Positions 53,796-62,065 are shown, counted from the stretch's first letter. The stretch: 64,000 nt of DNA from Flavobacterium sp. SH_e (GCF_025717045.1 NZ_JAOVZN010000006.1:460269-524268); one strand, 5' to 3'. Notes: a model not told the origin generated them from the sequence alone. Numbers and translations are program-made.

Positions 53796-54575
53796 TTGAA
53801 TTCAACACCAATTATTACCGATACCCACACACACTTATATTCTGAAGAATTTGATCAGGATCGCAACGAAATGATTCAGCGCGCCATTGATGCTGGAGTT
53901 ACTCGTTTTTTTATTCCCGCAATCGACGCTGCTGCAACGCAGTCTATGTACGATTTAGAGAAAAATTATCCAGAGAATGTATTCTTAATGATGGGTTTGC
54001 ATCCCACTTACGTGAAAGATAATTATCTAGACGAATTGGCACATGTAGAAACGGAATTATCAAAACGTAAGTTCTATGCTGTCGGCGAAATCGGGATCGA
54101 TTTGTATTGGGATAAAACGCATTTGAAACAACAGCAAATTGCTTTTAAAAGACAAATTCAGCTGGCAAAACAATACAAATTGCCAATTGTAATTCATTGT
54201 AGAGAAGCTTTTGATGAGATCTTCGAAGTCTTAGAAGAAGAAAAATCTGAAGATTTGTTTGGGATTTTTCATTGTTTTTCCGGAACTTTAGAACAAGCAG
54301 AACGCGCGATTTCTTACAAAATGAAATTAGGAATTGGAGGTGTTGTAACGTTTAAAAACGGAAAAATCGATCAGTTTTTGAATCGGATCGATTTAAAACA
54401 CATTGTTTTGGAGACAGATTCTCCATATTTAGCGCCAATTCCGTACCGAGGAAAACGAAATGAAAGCAGTTATTTGGTCAATGTTATTGCGAAATTGAGC
54501 GACATTTATGGAATTTCGGTTGAAGAAATTGCCACAATTACAACTCAGAATTCAAAAGACGTTTTTGGGATTTAA
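53796..54575 (+). CDS. TatD-family metal-dependent hydrolase (DNase)
   Basis: A 259-residue TIM-barrel hydrolase. The metal ligands are visible in order: DTHTHLY, the Glu in VGEIGIDLYWD, the His in PIVIHCREAF, the His in GIFHCFSG, and the Asp in LETDSPYLAP. TatD proteins are 3'-5' exonucleases involved in DNA repair or DNA degradation. The start is TTG at 53796, giving MNSTPIITDTHTHLY; the next ATG (NEM, about residue 25) would remove the first metal ligands, so TTG is required. Confidence 0.93.
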   Translation: MNSTPIITDTHTHLYSEEFDQDRNEMIQRAIDAGVTRFFIPAIDAAATQSMYDLEKNYPENVFLMMGLHPTYVKDNYLDELAHVETELSKRKFYAVGEIGIDLYWDKTHLKQQQIAFKRQIQLAKQYKLPIVIHCREAFDEIFEVLEEEKSEDLFGIFHCFSGTLEQAERAISYKMKLGIGGVVTFKNGKIDQFLNRIDLKHIVLETDSPYLAPIPYRGKRNESSYLVNVIAKLSDIYGISVEEIATITTQNSKDVFGI

Positions 54576-54638
54576 CCCAGACCTTACAAAACTTTAATTT
54601 TTTTTTTGTTCTTTTGCCCACTTAAACCCAAATAAATA

Positions 54639-55775
54639 ATGCAGAGATTTGATGCCATTCGACCGTTTTATGATTCCGAAATAAATGAAGCCCTTCATGC
54701 CGTGGTCAATCATCCTATGATGAAAACCATGATGAACTTTACGTTTCCGGATGTAGAAGATGAGGTTTGGAAGGAGCAATTAAAGAAAACACACTCGATT
54801 CGTGATTTTCAATGCAATTTTATTTATAACACAATCCAGAAAGTTCTTGAAAAAAGCTCTGAAGGTTTGACGACTTCAGGTTTTGAGAAACTGGAACCAA
54901 ATACTTCTTATTTGTTTATCTCAAATCATAGAGATATTCTTTTAGATACTACATTATTGAACGTTTGTTTATTCGAACACGGTTTGGTAATGACTGCTTC
55001 GGCAATTGGAGACAATTTAGTAAAGAAAGCTTTCTTGGCAACTTTAGCAAAACTAAACAGAAACTTCCTGGTTTTGAGAGGTTTGTCACCTAGAGAAATG
55101 CTTCAAAGCTCGAAATTATTGTCTGAATATATGGGGCAATTATTGCTTCGCGAAAACCGTTCGGTTTGGATTGCCCAAAGAGAAGGAAGAACAAAAGACG
55201 GAAACGACGAGACCAATCCAGGAGTTTTAAAAATGATAGGAATGGGTTCTGACGAAGAAAACTTAATGGATTATTTTAAGAAATTGAAAATCGTTCCAGT
55301 TTCCATTTCTTACGAATATGATCCGACGGATGTTTTGAAAATGCCACAATTAATGGCAGAAGCAAAAAACGAAGTTTACGTAAAAGATAAAAACGAAGAT
55401 TTCATGAATATCCTTAGCGGTATCATGGGAACTAAAAAAAGAATACACATTTCTGTTGGTGATGTTTTAGATACAGAAATCGATCAAATTGTGGCCGAAA
55501 ATGATAATGTGAACAAACAAGTTCAAGCTTTGGCACAAACAATTGACGATGTTATTTTGAAAAACTACCAATTATGGCCAACAAATTTTATTGCTTACGA
55601 TATTTTAAACGAAACAGACAAATTTGCTCACAAGTATAAAGAAAGTGAGAAATCATTGTTTGAGCGTCGTTTAGAAATGAGAATTGGAGGCGATAATCCT
55701 GTGACAAGACAAGGATTTTTAGCAATGTATGCGAATCCTGTTGTCAACAAATTAAAATACCAAGATGTCATCTAA
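54639..55775 (+). CDS. 1-acyl-sn-glycerol-3-phosphate acyltransferase-like protein
   Basis: A 378-residue acyltransferase of the PlsC/GPAT superfamily. The motif LFISNHRDILLDTTLL carries the catalytic histidine with a following acidic residue, and further motifs are LVLRG (about 147) and WIAQREGRTKDGND (about 180), the glycerol-3-phosphate-binding type block. It probably transfers an acyl chain in phospholipid or lipid A-related synthesis at the inner membrane; no transmembrane segment is evident. It overlaps the asparaginase gene by 11 bp, a sign of coupled translation. Confidence 0.82.
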   Translation: MQRFDAIRPFYDSEINEALHAVVNHPMMKTMMNFTFPDVEDEVWKEQLKKTHSIRDFQCNFIYNTIQKVLEKSSEGLTTSGFEKLEPNTSYLFISNHRDILLDTTLLNVCLFEHGLVMTASAIGDNLVKKAFLATLAKLNRNFLVLRGLSPREMLQSSKLLSEYMGQLLLRENRSVWIAQREGRTKDGNDETNPGVLKMIGMGSDEENLMDYFKKLKIVPVSISYEYDPTDVLKMPQLMAEAKNEVYVKDKNEDFMNILSGIMGTKKRIHISVGDVLDTEIDQIVAENDNVNKQVQALAQTIDDVILKNYQLWPTNFIAYDILNETDKFAHKYKESEKSLFERRLEMRIGGDNPVTRQGFLAMYANPVVNKLKYQDVI

Positions 55776-56793
55776 AGCAAAAATATTATTGATTTATACT
55801 GGTGGAACCATCGGTATGAGCAAAGATTTTGAAACTGGAGCGCTTAAAGCCTTCAATTTTGGTAAATTAATTCAGAAAATTCCAGAAATTAAGCAATTGG
55901 ATTGCGAAATCGAATCGATTTCATTTGAACATCCAATAGATTCTTCTAATATGAATCCTCAAATGTGGACGAAAATTGCCACTATGATTGAGGAAAATTA
56001 CGATGCGTTTGATGGATTTGTGGTGTTGCACGGATCAGATACGATGTCGTATTCGGCTTCAGCATTGAGTTTTATGCTGGAGAATTTAGCAAAACCAGTT
56101 GTATTTACAGGTTCGCAATTGCCAATTGGAGATTTGCGTACCGATGCAAAAGAAAACTTGATTACAGCGATTCAGATTGCTTCTCTTCAAGAAAACGGAA
56201 AACCTGTTATTACAGAAGTTTGTTTGTATTTTGAATACAAATTGTACCGAGGAAACAGAACTTCTAAAGTAAATGCAGAACATTTTAAAGCTTTTACAGC
56301 GCCAAATTATCCAGAATTAGTAGAATCTGGTGTGCATTTAACGTTAAACAGACATTTATTTCTTCCAATAAATAAAGAGGCGAAATTGATCGTTCATAAA
56401 AATCTGGACAATCATGTGGCGATTATAAAAATGTTCCCAGGAATGAGCGAAATTGTTTTGGCTTCAATCTTGGCAACGTCTGGTTTACGTGGAATTGTTC
56501 TAGAAACATACGGTTCTGGAAATGCACCAACCGAAGATTGGTTTTTAAGTTTAATCGAAAAAGCAATTAAATCTGGAATGCATATAGTAAACGTAACCCA
56601 ATGTTCAGGCGGAAGTGTGAATATGGGACAATACGAAACCAGTACAGCTCTAAAATCTTTGGGAGTAATCTCAGGAAAAGACATTACGACAGAAGCAGCA
56701 ATTACTAAATTGATGTATTTGCTGGGGCACAATATTCCACAAAATGAATTTAAAGATATTTTTGAGACTGCGCTTCGTGGGGAAATATCTTAA
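55765..56793 (+). CDS. ansA: Type I L-asparaginase
   Basis: A 342-residue cytoplasmic amidohydrolase that turns asparagine into aspartate and ammonia. The first catalytic threonine is in LLIYTGGTIGMSKD, the second Thr-Asp pair in FVVLHGSDTMSYSASALSFM, and PVVFTGSQLPIGDLRTDAKENL is the conserved block after it. No signal peptide, so type I. The start lies within the end of the acyltransferase gene. A strong terminator follows. Confidence 0.93.
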   Translation: MSSKAKILLIYTGGTIGMSKDFETGALKAFNFGKLIQKIPEIKQLDCEIESISFEHPIDSSNMNPQMWTKIATMIEENYDAFDGFVVLHGSDTMSYSASALSFMLENLAKPVVFTGSQLPIGDLRTDAKENLITAIQIASLQENGKPVITEVCLYFEYKLYRGNRTSKVNAEHFKAFTAPNYPELVESGVHLTLNRHLFLPINKEAKLIVHKNLDNHVAIIKMFPGMSEIVLASILATSGLRGIVLETYGSGNAPTEDWFLSLIEKAIKSGMHIVNVTQCSGGSVNMGQYETSTALKSLGVISGKDITTEAAITKLMYLLGHNIPQNEFKDIFETALRGEIS

Positions 56794-56810
56794 ATTTAAA
56801 TTACAATAAA

Positions 56811-56855
56811 AAAAATCCCAAATTCCAAAATGTAAAGTTGGAATTTGGGATTTTT
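56811..56855 (+). terminator. Terminator of the ansA gene
   Basis: Perfect 18-bp stem (56811-56828 with 56838-56855) around a 9-nt loop, followed by T residues. Its AAATCCCAAATTCC core recurs in the terminator at 43430-43465. Confidence 0.92.
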
Positions 56856-56884
56856 TTTATTGAATTTTTTGCTTAACCACGCAG

Positions 56885-56987
56885 TTTGTCATCCTGACGG
56901 AGGAAGGATCACACAAGAAACTCGACAAAGATTGGCGTCATTAAGAACTGAGTTACTAGTGTGATTTCTCGTTCCTCGAAATGACAA
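56885..56987 (-). repeat. MITE/REP-like element, copy B (about 103 bp)
   Basis: Inverted copy of the element at 53499-53604. It begins TTTGTCATCCTGACGGAGGA and ends CGTTCCTCGAAATGACAA. Its ends are imperfect inverted repeats. Confidence 0.65.
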
Positions 56988-57017
56988 GATTACGGATAAT
57001 TGGAATTTGGAATTTTT

Positions 57018-58259
57018 TTAGAACTTGGAATTTCGATACTCAACCGGACAAGTCTCCAATTCATCAGAAGCTTTGTGTTTCTTGTAATACAAGTACACTA
57101 TCACAGAAAGAATACAGATAACTCCTTGAAGTGCAACAGTAGCTCTTACACCTACAAAGTGAGAAACATATCCAATAATCAAACTTCCAACAGGAATCAT
57201 TCCTTGATATGCCATCATATAGTAGCTTATGCTTCTTGAACGCATATTTACAGAACTATGAGTCTGAATGTAAATGTTAATAGAAGAAGTTTGTCCCATC
57301 ATTCCGATTCCGCTTAATGTCATACAGATTAAAGCAATCGTTATGCTGTTTGAAACAGCTAAAATAATTACGCTGAAACCAAGAAGTAAACTTGCACCAA
57401 TCATTAGTTTGCTCATATTTTCAGCAGATTTTAGATTAGCTAGATAAATTGCAGATAAAACAGAACCAATTCCAGCTGCACTTTCAAACCAGCTGAAAGT
57501 TTCGGCGTTTCCGCTAAAGATATCTTTTGCGAAAACGGGCATTAAAGTATTAAAAGAAATTACAAACAAACTGCTGCAAGTAAGCATCATCAGCATTCTT
57601 GCCATTTCAGTTTCTTTTTTTACATAATCCAAGCCTTCGATAAGATCGTCCAGCATATTCAATTTGTTTTCAGCTTTAATGTGCGGTGTAATTTTCATCA
57701 TCATTAAAGAAATCAAAACAGGCACATAACTTATGAAATTCCCAATAAAACAAATATCTTCTCCATATTCATGCAGAATAATTCCCGCAAGCGCCGGACC
57801 TGCAATACGTGCAAAATTGTTCAAAGTTGAATTCAATGCAACAGCATTCGGAAGATCTTCTTTATTGTCCACAATATCAATCATCATTGTTTGACGACAA
57901 GTCATATCAAAAGCATTAATAATTCCCTGAATAAGGCTTAAAGCCAAAATGAAGTTAATGTTATAAATTTTAAAATAGATAAGCAAAGCTAAAGTTCCCG
58001 CTTGAAGCATAGCAAGAGATTGCAAGAACATCATTGTTTTGTGTCTGTCGTAACGGCCAATAATACTTCCTGCTAAAGGCGCTAGAAATAAAGACGGAAT
58101 CATACTTAAAAATGTCGCTAATCCCAATAAAAATACAGATCCCGTTATGCTGTAAACCATCCAGCTTACAGCTGTTTTTTGCATCCATGTTCCTATAACA
58201 GATACGGATTGACCGTAGAAAAATAACTTGAAATTTTTTGATTTTAACGCTTTAAACAT
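57018..58259 (-). CDS. MFS transporter (EntS/MFS_3-like)
   Basis: A 413-residue 12-helix transporter. The opening FKLFFYGQSVSVIGTWMQKTAVSWMVY is typical of the MFS_3 group, which includes enterobactin and macrolide exporters. The motif A-like LAPLAGSIIGRYDRHKTMM is in the loop 2-3. It is divergent from a LysR regulator whose start lies 91 bp away, so this transporter is the most likely target of that regulator. The transported compound is unknown. Confidence 0.86.
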   Translation of the reverse strand: MFKALKSKNFKLFFYGQSVSVIGTWMQKTAVSWMVYSITGSVFLLGLATFLSMIPSLFLAPLAGSIIGRYDRHKTMMFLQSLAMLQAGTLALLIYFKIYNINFILALSLIQGIINAFDMTCRQTMMIDIVDNKEDLPNAVALNSTLNNFARIAGPALAGIILHEYGEDICFIGNFISYVPVLISLMMMKITPHIKAENKLNMLDDLIEGLDYVKKETEMARMLMMLTCSSLFVISFNTLMPVFAKDIFSGNAETFSWFESAAGIGSVLSAIYLANLKSAENMSKLMIGASLLLGFSVIILAVSNSITIALICMTLSGIGMMGQTSSINIYIQTHSSVNMRSRSISYYMMAYQGMIPVGSLIIGYVSHFVGVRATVALQGVICILSVIVYLYYKKHKASDELETCPVEYRNSKF

Positions 58260-58327
58260 AATCCTAAATATTTAATACAAAGGTCGGGATTATGATAGCA
58301 TTAGAAAAATTAATAATTTTACTGATA

Positions 58328-58345
58328 ATAAGTATTAAAACTTAT
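58328..58345. promoter_or_regulatory. ATAAGT-N6-ACTTAT dyad between MFS and lysR genes
   Basis: Perfect 6-bp inverted repeat ending 5 bp before the LysR gene ATG. It is part of a longer TGATAATAAGT...ACTTATCA dyad and includes the T-N11-A spacing seen in LysR sites. Confidence 0.5.
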
Positions 58346-58349
58346 CAAT

Positions 58350-59219
58350 ATGGAGATTTATCAACTAGAGTATTTTGTGAAAACTGCTGAGGTTTTGCAC
58401 TTTACCAAAGCAGCAGAATTGTGTTTTGTGACGCAATCGGGGCTTTCGCAGCAAATTAAAAAACTAGAAGAAGAACTTGGAATGCCTTTATTTATCAGAA
58501 TTGGAAAAAAAGTGCAGCTTACAGAAGCAGGTTCGGTTTTCTTGATTCATGCGAAAAGAGTTCTCGAAAATGTCCAAAACGGGAAACAGGCAATTGAAGA
58601 TTTAAACCAAATGATTGGCGGCGAATTGAGAATAGGTGTTACGTATATTTTTGGGCTGTTAATTTTGCCAATTGTAAATACATTTGCCCATAGATATCAA
58701 AACTTAAAGATTATTGTAGACTATGGCACAACAGAATCACTGGAACAAAAACTTCTTAATAACGATGTAGATGTAGTTTTGGTAATTCCATCTCACGAGA
58801 TTGAAAGCGGAATACAGAAAGTGCCATTGTTTACTTCCAATATGGTTGTGGCGGTTTCTAAAAAGCATTCTTTGGCTCATTTGGATAAAATTGCTTTTAA
58901 GAAAATAGAAAAAATTCCGTTAGTATTGCCAGGAAAAGGGTCTAATTCAAGAGAATTTGTTGAAGAATTATTTCAGAAGTTTAATTTGAAGCCTAAAATT
59001 TCGATCGAACTCCATTCTATTCACGCTTTATTGCAAATGGTAGAAAACAGCGATTGGGCTACTATTGTTGCTGAGAAAGCATTAAAAGACTGGGACACTA
59101 TAAAAGCCATTCAAATTACTGGAGTTCCCACAAAAAGAGATTCTTATATGCTAACAATGGGAGGTTACCAAAAAAAGGCTGTAAAATTGTTTATCGAAGA
59201 ATTTAAAAAGAGCATTTAA
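58350..59219 (+). CDS. LysR-family transcriptional regulator
   Basis: A 289-residue regulator. The N-terminal winged helix-turn-helix (1-60) reads MEIYQLEYFVKTAEVLHFTKAAELC, then QSGLSQQIKKLEEELGMPLF, in family form; the C-terminal co-inducer domain (about 90-289) has the two-lobed periplasmic-binding fold. It is divergent from an MFS exporter across a 90-bp region with an ATAAGT/ACTTAT dyad, the classic LysR arrangement for controlling itself and its neighbour. Confidence 0.93.
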   Translation: MEIYQLEYFVKTAEVLHFTKAAELCFVTQSGLSQQIKKLEEELGMPLFIRIGKKVQLTEAGSVFLIHAKRVLENVQNGKQAIEDLNQMIGGELRIGVTYIFGLLILPIVNTFAHRYQNLKIIVDYGTTESLEQKLLNNDVDVVLVIPSHEIESGIQKVPLFTSNMVVAVSKKHSLAHLDKIAFKKIEKIPLVLPGKGSNSREFVEELFQKFNLKPKISIELHSIHALLQMVENSDWATIVAEKALKDWDTIKAIQITGVPTKRDSYMLTMGGYQKKAVKLFIEEFKKSI

Positions 59220-59279
59220 AGTAACTGAAGTTTTACTTTTGTAAAGTCAGATTTTTTTGTGTTATTTGCAGACCAAAAT

Positions 59280-59366
59280 AGAGAGGTGTCCGAGTGGTTT
59301 AAGGAGCTAGCCTGGAAAGCTAGTATATGGGTAACTGTATCGAGGGTTCGAATCCCTTCTTCTCTG
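59280..59366 (+). tRNA. tRNA-Ser (GGA anticodon)
   Basis: The 87-nt sequence folds as a class II tRNA. The acceptor AGAGAGG pairs with CTTCTCT (one G-U). The D arm follows GTCCGAGTGG. The anticodon stem CTAGC/GCTAG holds the loop CTGGAAA with anticodon GGA. A long variable arm (TATATGGGTAACTGTATC) is typical of Ser, and the T arm is GAGGGTTCGAATCCCTT. The discriminator is G; CCA is not encoded. Confidence 0.95.
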
Positions 59367-59390
59367 CAAATTTTCAATTAAAATAATACC

Positions 59391-59418
59391 AAACCTCGAA
59401 ATGTATATTTCGAGGTTT
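59391..59418 (+). terminator. Terminator of the tRNA-Ser gene
   Basis: Perfect 12-bp stem AAACCTCGAAAT / ATTTCGAGGTTT with a 4-nt loop, then a T-run. Confidence 0.92.
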
Positions 59419-59579
59419 TTTTATTAATTGTCTCTATTGCCAAATTATAAATTACAATACCACACGTCCAAAAAACTTATTGAACAAAAACTTTGGGCAA
59501 TTTCGATTTTATAATATTTGAATGGGAAAATCAGCGGCAATTAATTTCAGGATTATATATTACGAACACCTTTCGAACA

Positions 59580-60167
59580 ATGTCTCAAAAATTTAAAAAT
59601 AAATATCGAATTCCATCTTCGCGATTGCAAAATTGGGATTATGGTGCAAATGGTGCTTATTTTATAACTATTTGCACTCAAAATAGGGAATGTTATTTTG
59701 GAGATATTATTGATTCTAAATTGGAGGCATCGGAATTAGGAATATTGGCAGAAAAATATTGGTTAGATATTCCAAAACATTTTCCGTATGTCGAATTGGG
59801 TAATTTTGTGATTATGCCAAATCACGTTCATGGGATTTTGATTATCGATAAAAACGCATCGGTTTCCGCAGATACGCGATTAATCGCGTATCTACCCGAA
59901 ACAATATATAAAACAGGTGGTTTTGCCGGGAATAAAAACCCCATGCTGCACGATAATATTTCGAGAATTATAAGATGGTATAAAGGAAGATGTTCTTTTG
60001 AGATGAAAAAAATACATGCTGATTTTGGTTGGCAATCGCGTTTTCATGATCATATCATTAGAAATGAAAAATCTTTTGAAATCATACAAAATTATATAGA
60101 AAACAATCCGTTGAATTGGAATAAAGACAAATTTTATGGAAAATTAAACCAAAACAATCCGAAATAA
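59580..60167 (+). CDS. REP-associated tyrosine transposase (RAYT, TnpA_REP)
   Basis: A 195-residue Y1 transposase of the IS200/IS605-related RAYT group. It has FITICTQNRECYFG, the HUH motif NHVHGIL in FVIMPNHVHGIL, and a C-terminal helix with the candidate nucleophile tyrosine in YIENNPLNW. Such enzymes nick and move REP palindromes as single strands. Start 59580 (MSQKFKNKYRIP) fits the family; an open frame extends 29 residues upstream. A perfect 24-bp REP palindrome (59870-59893) lies in frame inside the gene, encoding DTRLIAYL, and REP copies follow the stop codon. Confidence 0.9.
   Translation: MSQKFKNKYRIPSSRLQNWDYGANGAYFITICTQNRECYFGDIIDSKLEASELGILAEKYWLDIPKHFPYVELGNFVIMPNHVHGILIIDKNASVSADTRLIAYLPETIYKTGGFAGNKNPMLHDNISRIIRWYKGRCSFEMKKIHADFGWQSRFHDHIIRNEKSFEIIQNYIENNPLNWNKDKFYGKLNQNNPK
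59870..59893. repeat. REP palindrome inside the RAYT coding region
   Basis: AGATACGCGATTAATCGCGTATCT is a perfect 24-bp palindrome. Its core ACGCGATTAATCGCGT differs from that of the REP after the gene at one base. Confidence 0.88.
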
Positions 60168-60172
60168 CGGTA

Positions 60173-60194
60173 GAGACGCGATTCATCGCGTCTC
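60173..60194. repeat. REP palindrome downstream of the RAYT gene
   Basis: GAGACGCGAT and ATCGCGTCTC around TC, starting 6 bp after the stop codon and followed by a T-run, so it may also act as a terminator. Confidence 0.85.
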
Positions 60195-60203
60195 GATTTT
60201 TTT

Positions 60204-60224
60204 AGAGAGATTAATTGCGTCTCT
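60204..60224. repeat. Degenerate second REP copy
   Basis: AGAGAGATTAATTGCGTCTCT keeps the right arm ATTGCGTCTCT of the REP, but the left arm has lost bases, so it pairs only partly. Confidence 0.55.
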
Positions 60225-60393
60225 ATTTTTAGAAAGATTATTCAATTAAAAACAGAATCAGTTTTAAAGACGATGATTTAGAGCAAAAGAATTTGATAAT
60301 TATAATCAAAACATCTTGATTTATCAGATTTTGCTAAAAATCTAAAAAAAGAAAAAATCACAAACACATAGTCCTAAAAAGTTATTTTCAAAA

Positions 60394-60404
60394 TACGGTT
60401 TCCC
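60394..60404 (+). promoter_or_regulatory. TACGGTTTCCC motif upstream of speD
   Basis: Matches the left half of the dyad at 50065-50080. It lies 25 bp upstream of the speD -7 box, the position of a -35-like element or activator site. Confidence 0.4.
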
Positions 60405-60429
60405 ACATTATTTTATTCTAGAAATATTA

Positions 60430-60437
60430 TATATTTG
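60430..60437 (+). promoter_or_regulatory. Candidate -7 box of the speD operon
   Basis: TATATTTG, full match to TAnnTTTG, 25 bp before the speD ATG. No TTG at the usual distance; TACGGTTTCCC occupies that area instead. Confidence 0.5.
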
Positions 60438-60462
60438 GCTCCTGTGTAATATAAATAACTTA

Positions 60463-60825
60463 ATGGATTTACTTCCTTATTCGCCAGGATTGCATAAACT
60501 GGTTACGCTACATGTCGACGAAATTTCTAAGCTTACCAACAGCAAAGGCTTTGTTGCAGTTACCGATTCCATTTTAGAAAAATATGATCTTGAGAAAGTT
60601 GGCGTTGTGGTGCATGACTTCGAGAATGAAAGTTTTACGATTTCGTACTGCTTGAAAGAATCGCATATTTGTATACACACTTGGCCAGAATACAATCAGT
60701 TGACTTTGGATGTTTATTTGTGCAATTATCTTCAGGATAACTCGCATAAAGTGCGTGCCGTTATGGCCGATTATGTTGCCTATTTTAAAGCAGAAATTAT
60801 TAAAGATTTTGAAATTAACCGATAA
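60463..60825 (+). CDS. speD: S-adenosylmethionine decarboxylase, short prokaryotic type
   Basis: A 120-residue pyruvoyl proenzyme that makes decarboxylated S-adenosylmethionine, the aminopropyl donor for spermidine. The self-cleavage site is ESH (E66, S67, H68) in CLKESHICIHTWPEY, where S67 becomes the pyruvoyl group; the catalytic cysteine C87 is in DVYLCNYL. It leads an operon: 3 bp to the DUF4178 gene, and at the far end an aminopropyltransferase that uses its product. Confidence 0.93.
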   Translation: MDLLPYSPGLHKLVTLHVDEISKLTNSKGFVAVTDSILEKYDLEKVGVVVHDFENESFTISYCLKESHICIHTWPEYNQLTLDVYLCNYLQDNSHKVRAVMADYVAYFKAEIIKDFEINR

Positions 60826-60828
60826 GAT

Positions 60829-62064
60829 ATGAAGATTCCTTGTTATATCTGTGATATCGAAACCGAATTAGATGTTGATTTTGAAGTAGTCAATTTTGTC
60901 TGTCCGCATTGTCAGACTTTATATGCTACTGATAAAGATGGGCAATTTCGCCAAAGATCTCAATATAAAAATATTTATTTTGCATGTCCGCTTGTAATTG
61001 GCGAAGTTGGAAATTTTAGAGGAAGCGAATATAAAGTTACTGGAATTCTAAGAAAGAATATTCATCCCGATTTTGATTGGATTGAATTTATACTTCAAAA
61101 CGACGCTAAAGAGTTTATCTATCTTTCGGTTTCTAATGGACACTGGATGATGTTAAGAGAAATGGAGGAAACTTTTGTCGTTCATGATCATCCCAAAGTA
61201 TTAGACCACGAAGGAGTGTATTTTGATATATTTGAATATTCTGATGCTGAAATTATAAATGCAAAAGGATTTTTTGATTTTGAACTTCCTCAAAACAAAT
61301 TAATTCATTTAGTTGAATATATCAATCCTCCAAACATCATTTCTGTAGAAAGAATGAATGGCGTCGAAATAGCCTATTATGGAGAGTATGTTAATAAAAG
61401 CGAGATCAAAAAAGCATTTCCACAGGCTGTGCTTCCGTATCAGACAGGGACAAATATGATTCAGCCTTTTCCATTTCATATAAAAAATACAGCTATTATT
61501 TTCTGTCTCATTGCTCTGTTGATTCTTATTACGAATTGGTTTATTTACAGAGATCAGGTAGAACAGCAGGTTTTCTCGAAAACTATGAAATTTACCGAGT
61601 TTGACAATAAAGAAATTACAAGCGAAAGTTTTGTGCTTAATGGAGGCTCGTCGCCTATGACAATAAAAGTTTCTACAGGTGTTGATAATTCCTGGGCAAA
61701 TGTAAATGTGGCTTTGATCAACGAAGAAACAAATGACGAAATTTATGCCAATAAAGACATCGAATATTACCACGGCTATTCTGATGGCGAATCTTGGACA
61801 GAAGGAAGTTCTGTTGAAAAATTTAATATTTGCGGTGTAAAATCTGGTAAATATCATCTTTTGATCACACCTCTTAAAGCACCAGAAGATTTGACCAATA
61901 CTGAAATGCAGGTTACAGCAGTCTGGAATCAGCCCTCTAGCCGTAATGCTTGGTTTGTAATTCTTTTTATGGCAGGTATATTTGCGGTGATCTATTTCTT
62001 TAAGTATCAATCTGAAAAAAACCGATGGGCAGACAGCTCTTATTCTCCTTATCCTGAAAATTAA
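60829..62064 (+). CDS. DUF4178 zinc-ribbon membrane protein
   Basis: A 411-residue protein. The N-terminus has a zinc ribbon (C5, C8, C25, C28), then a beta-rich domain of DUF4178 type (about 35-200) with the segment DFDWIEFILQND...FIYLSVSNGHWMML, a first transmembrane helix (about 223-241, AIIFCLIALLILITNWFIY), a 130-residue beta-sandwich-like domain and a second helix (about 375-391). So the ribbon and the C-terminal tail face the cytoplasm and the middle domain the periplasm. DUF4178 genes often sit with DUF350 and polyamine genes, as here. The molecular role is unknown. Confidence 0.82.
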   Translation: MKIPCYICDIETELDVDFEVVNFVCPHCQTLYATDKDGQFRQRSQYKNIYFACPLVIGEVGNFRGSEYKVTGILRKNIHPDFDWIEFILQNDAKEFIYLSVSNGHWMMLREMEETFVVHDHPKVLDHEGVYFDIFEYSDAEIINAKGFFDFELPQNKLIHLVEYINPPNIISVERMNGVEIAYYGEYVNKSEIKKAFPQAVLPYQTGTNMIQPFPFHIKNTAIIFCLIALLILITNWFIYRDQVEQQVFSKTMKFTEFDNKEITSESFVLNGGSSPMTIKVSTGVDNSWANVNVALINEETNDEIYANKDIEYYHGYSDGESWTEGSSVEKFNICGVKSGKYHLLITPLKAPEDLTNTEMQVTAVWNQPSSRNAWFVILFMAGIFAVIYFFKYQSEKNRWADSSYSPYPEN

Positions 62065-62065
62065 C

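Noticed and set aside
59280..59366. tRNA-Ser as attachment site of an integrated element
   Set aside because: No integrase gene and no repeated copy of the tRNA 3' end were seen in the following sequence.
59580..60167. Complete insertion sequence with terminal inverted repeats and target duplications
   Set aside because: The protein is a RAYT, whose genes are not bounded by classical terminal repeats; only REP palindromes are seen.
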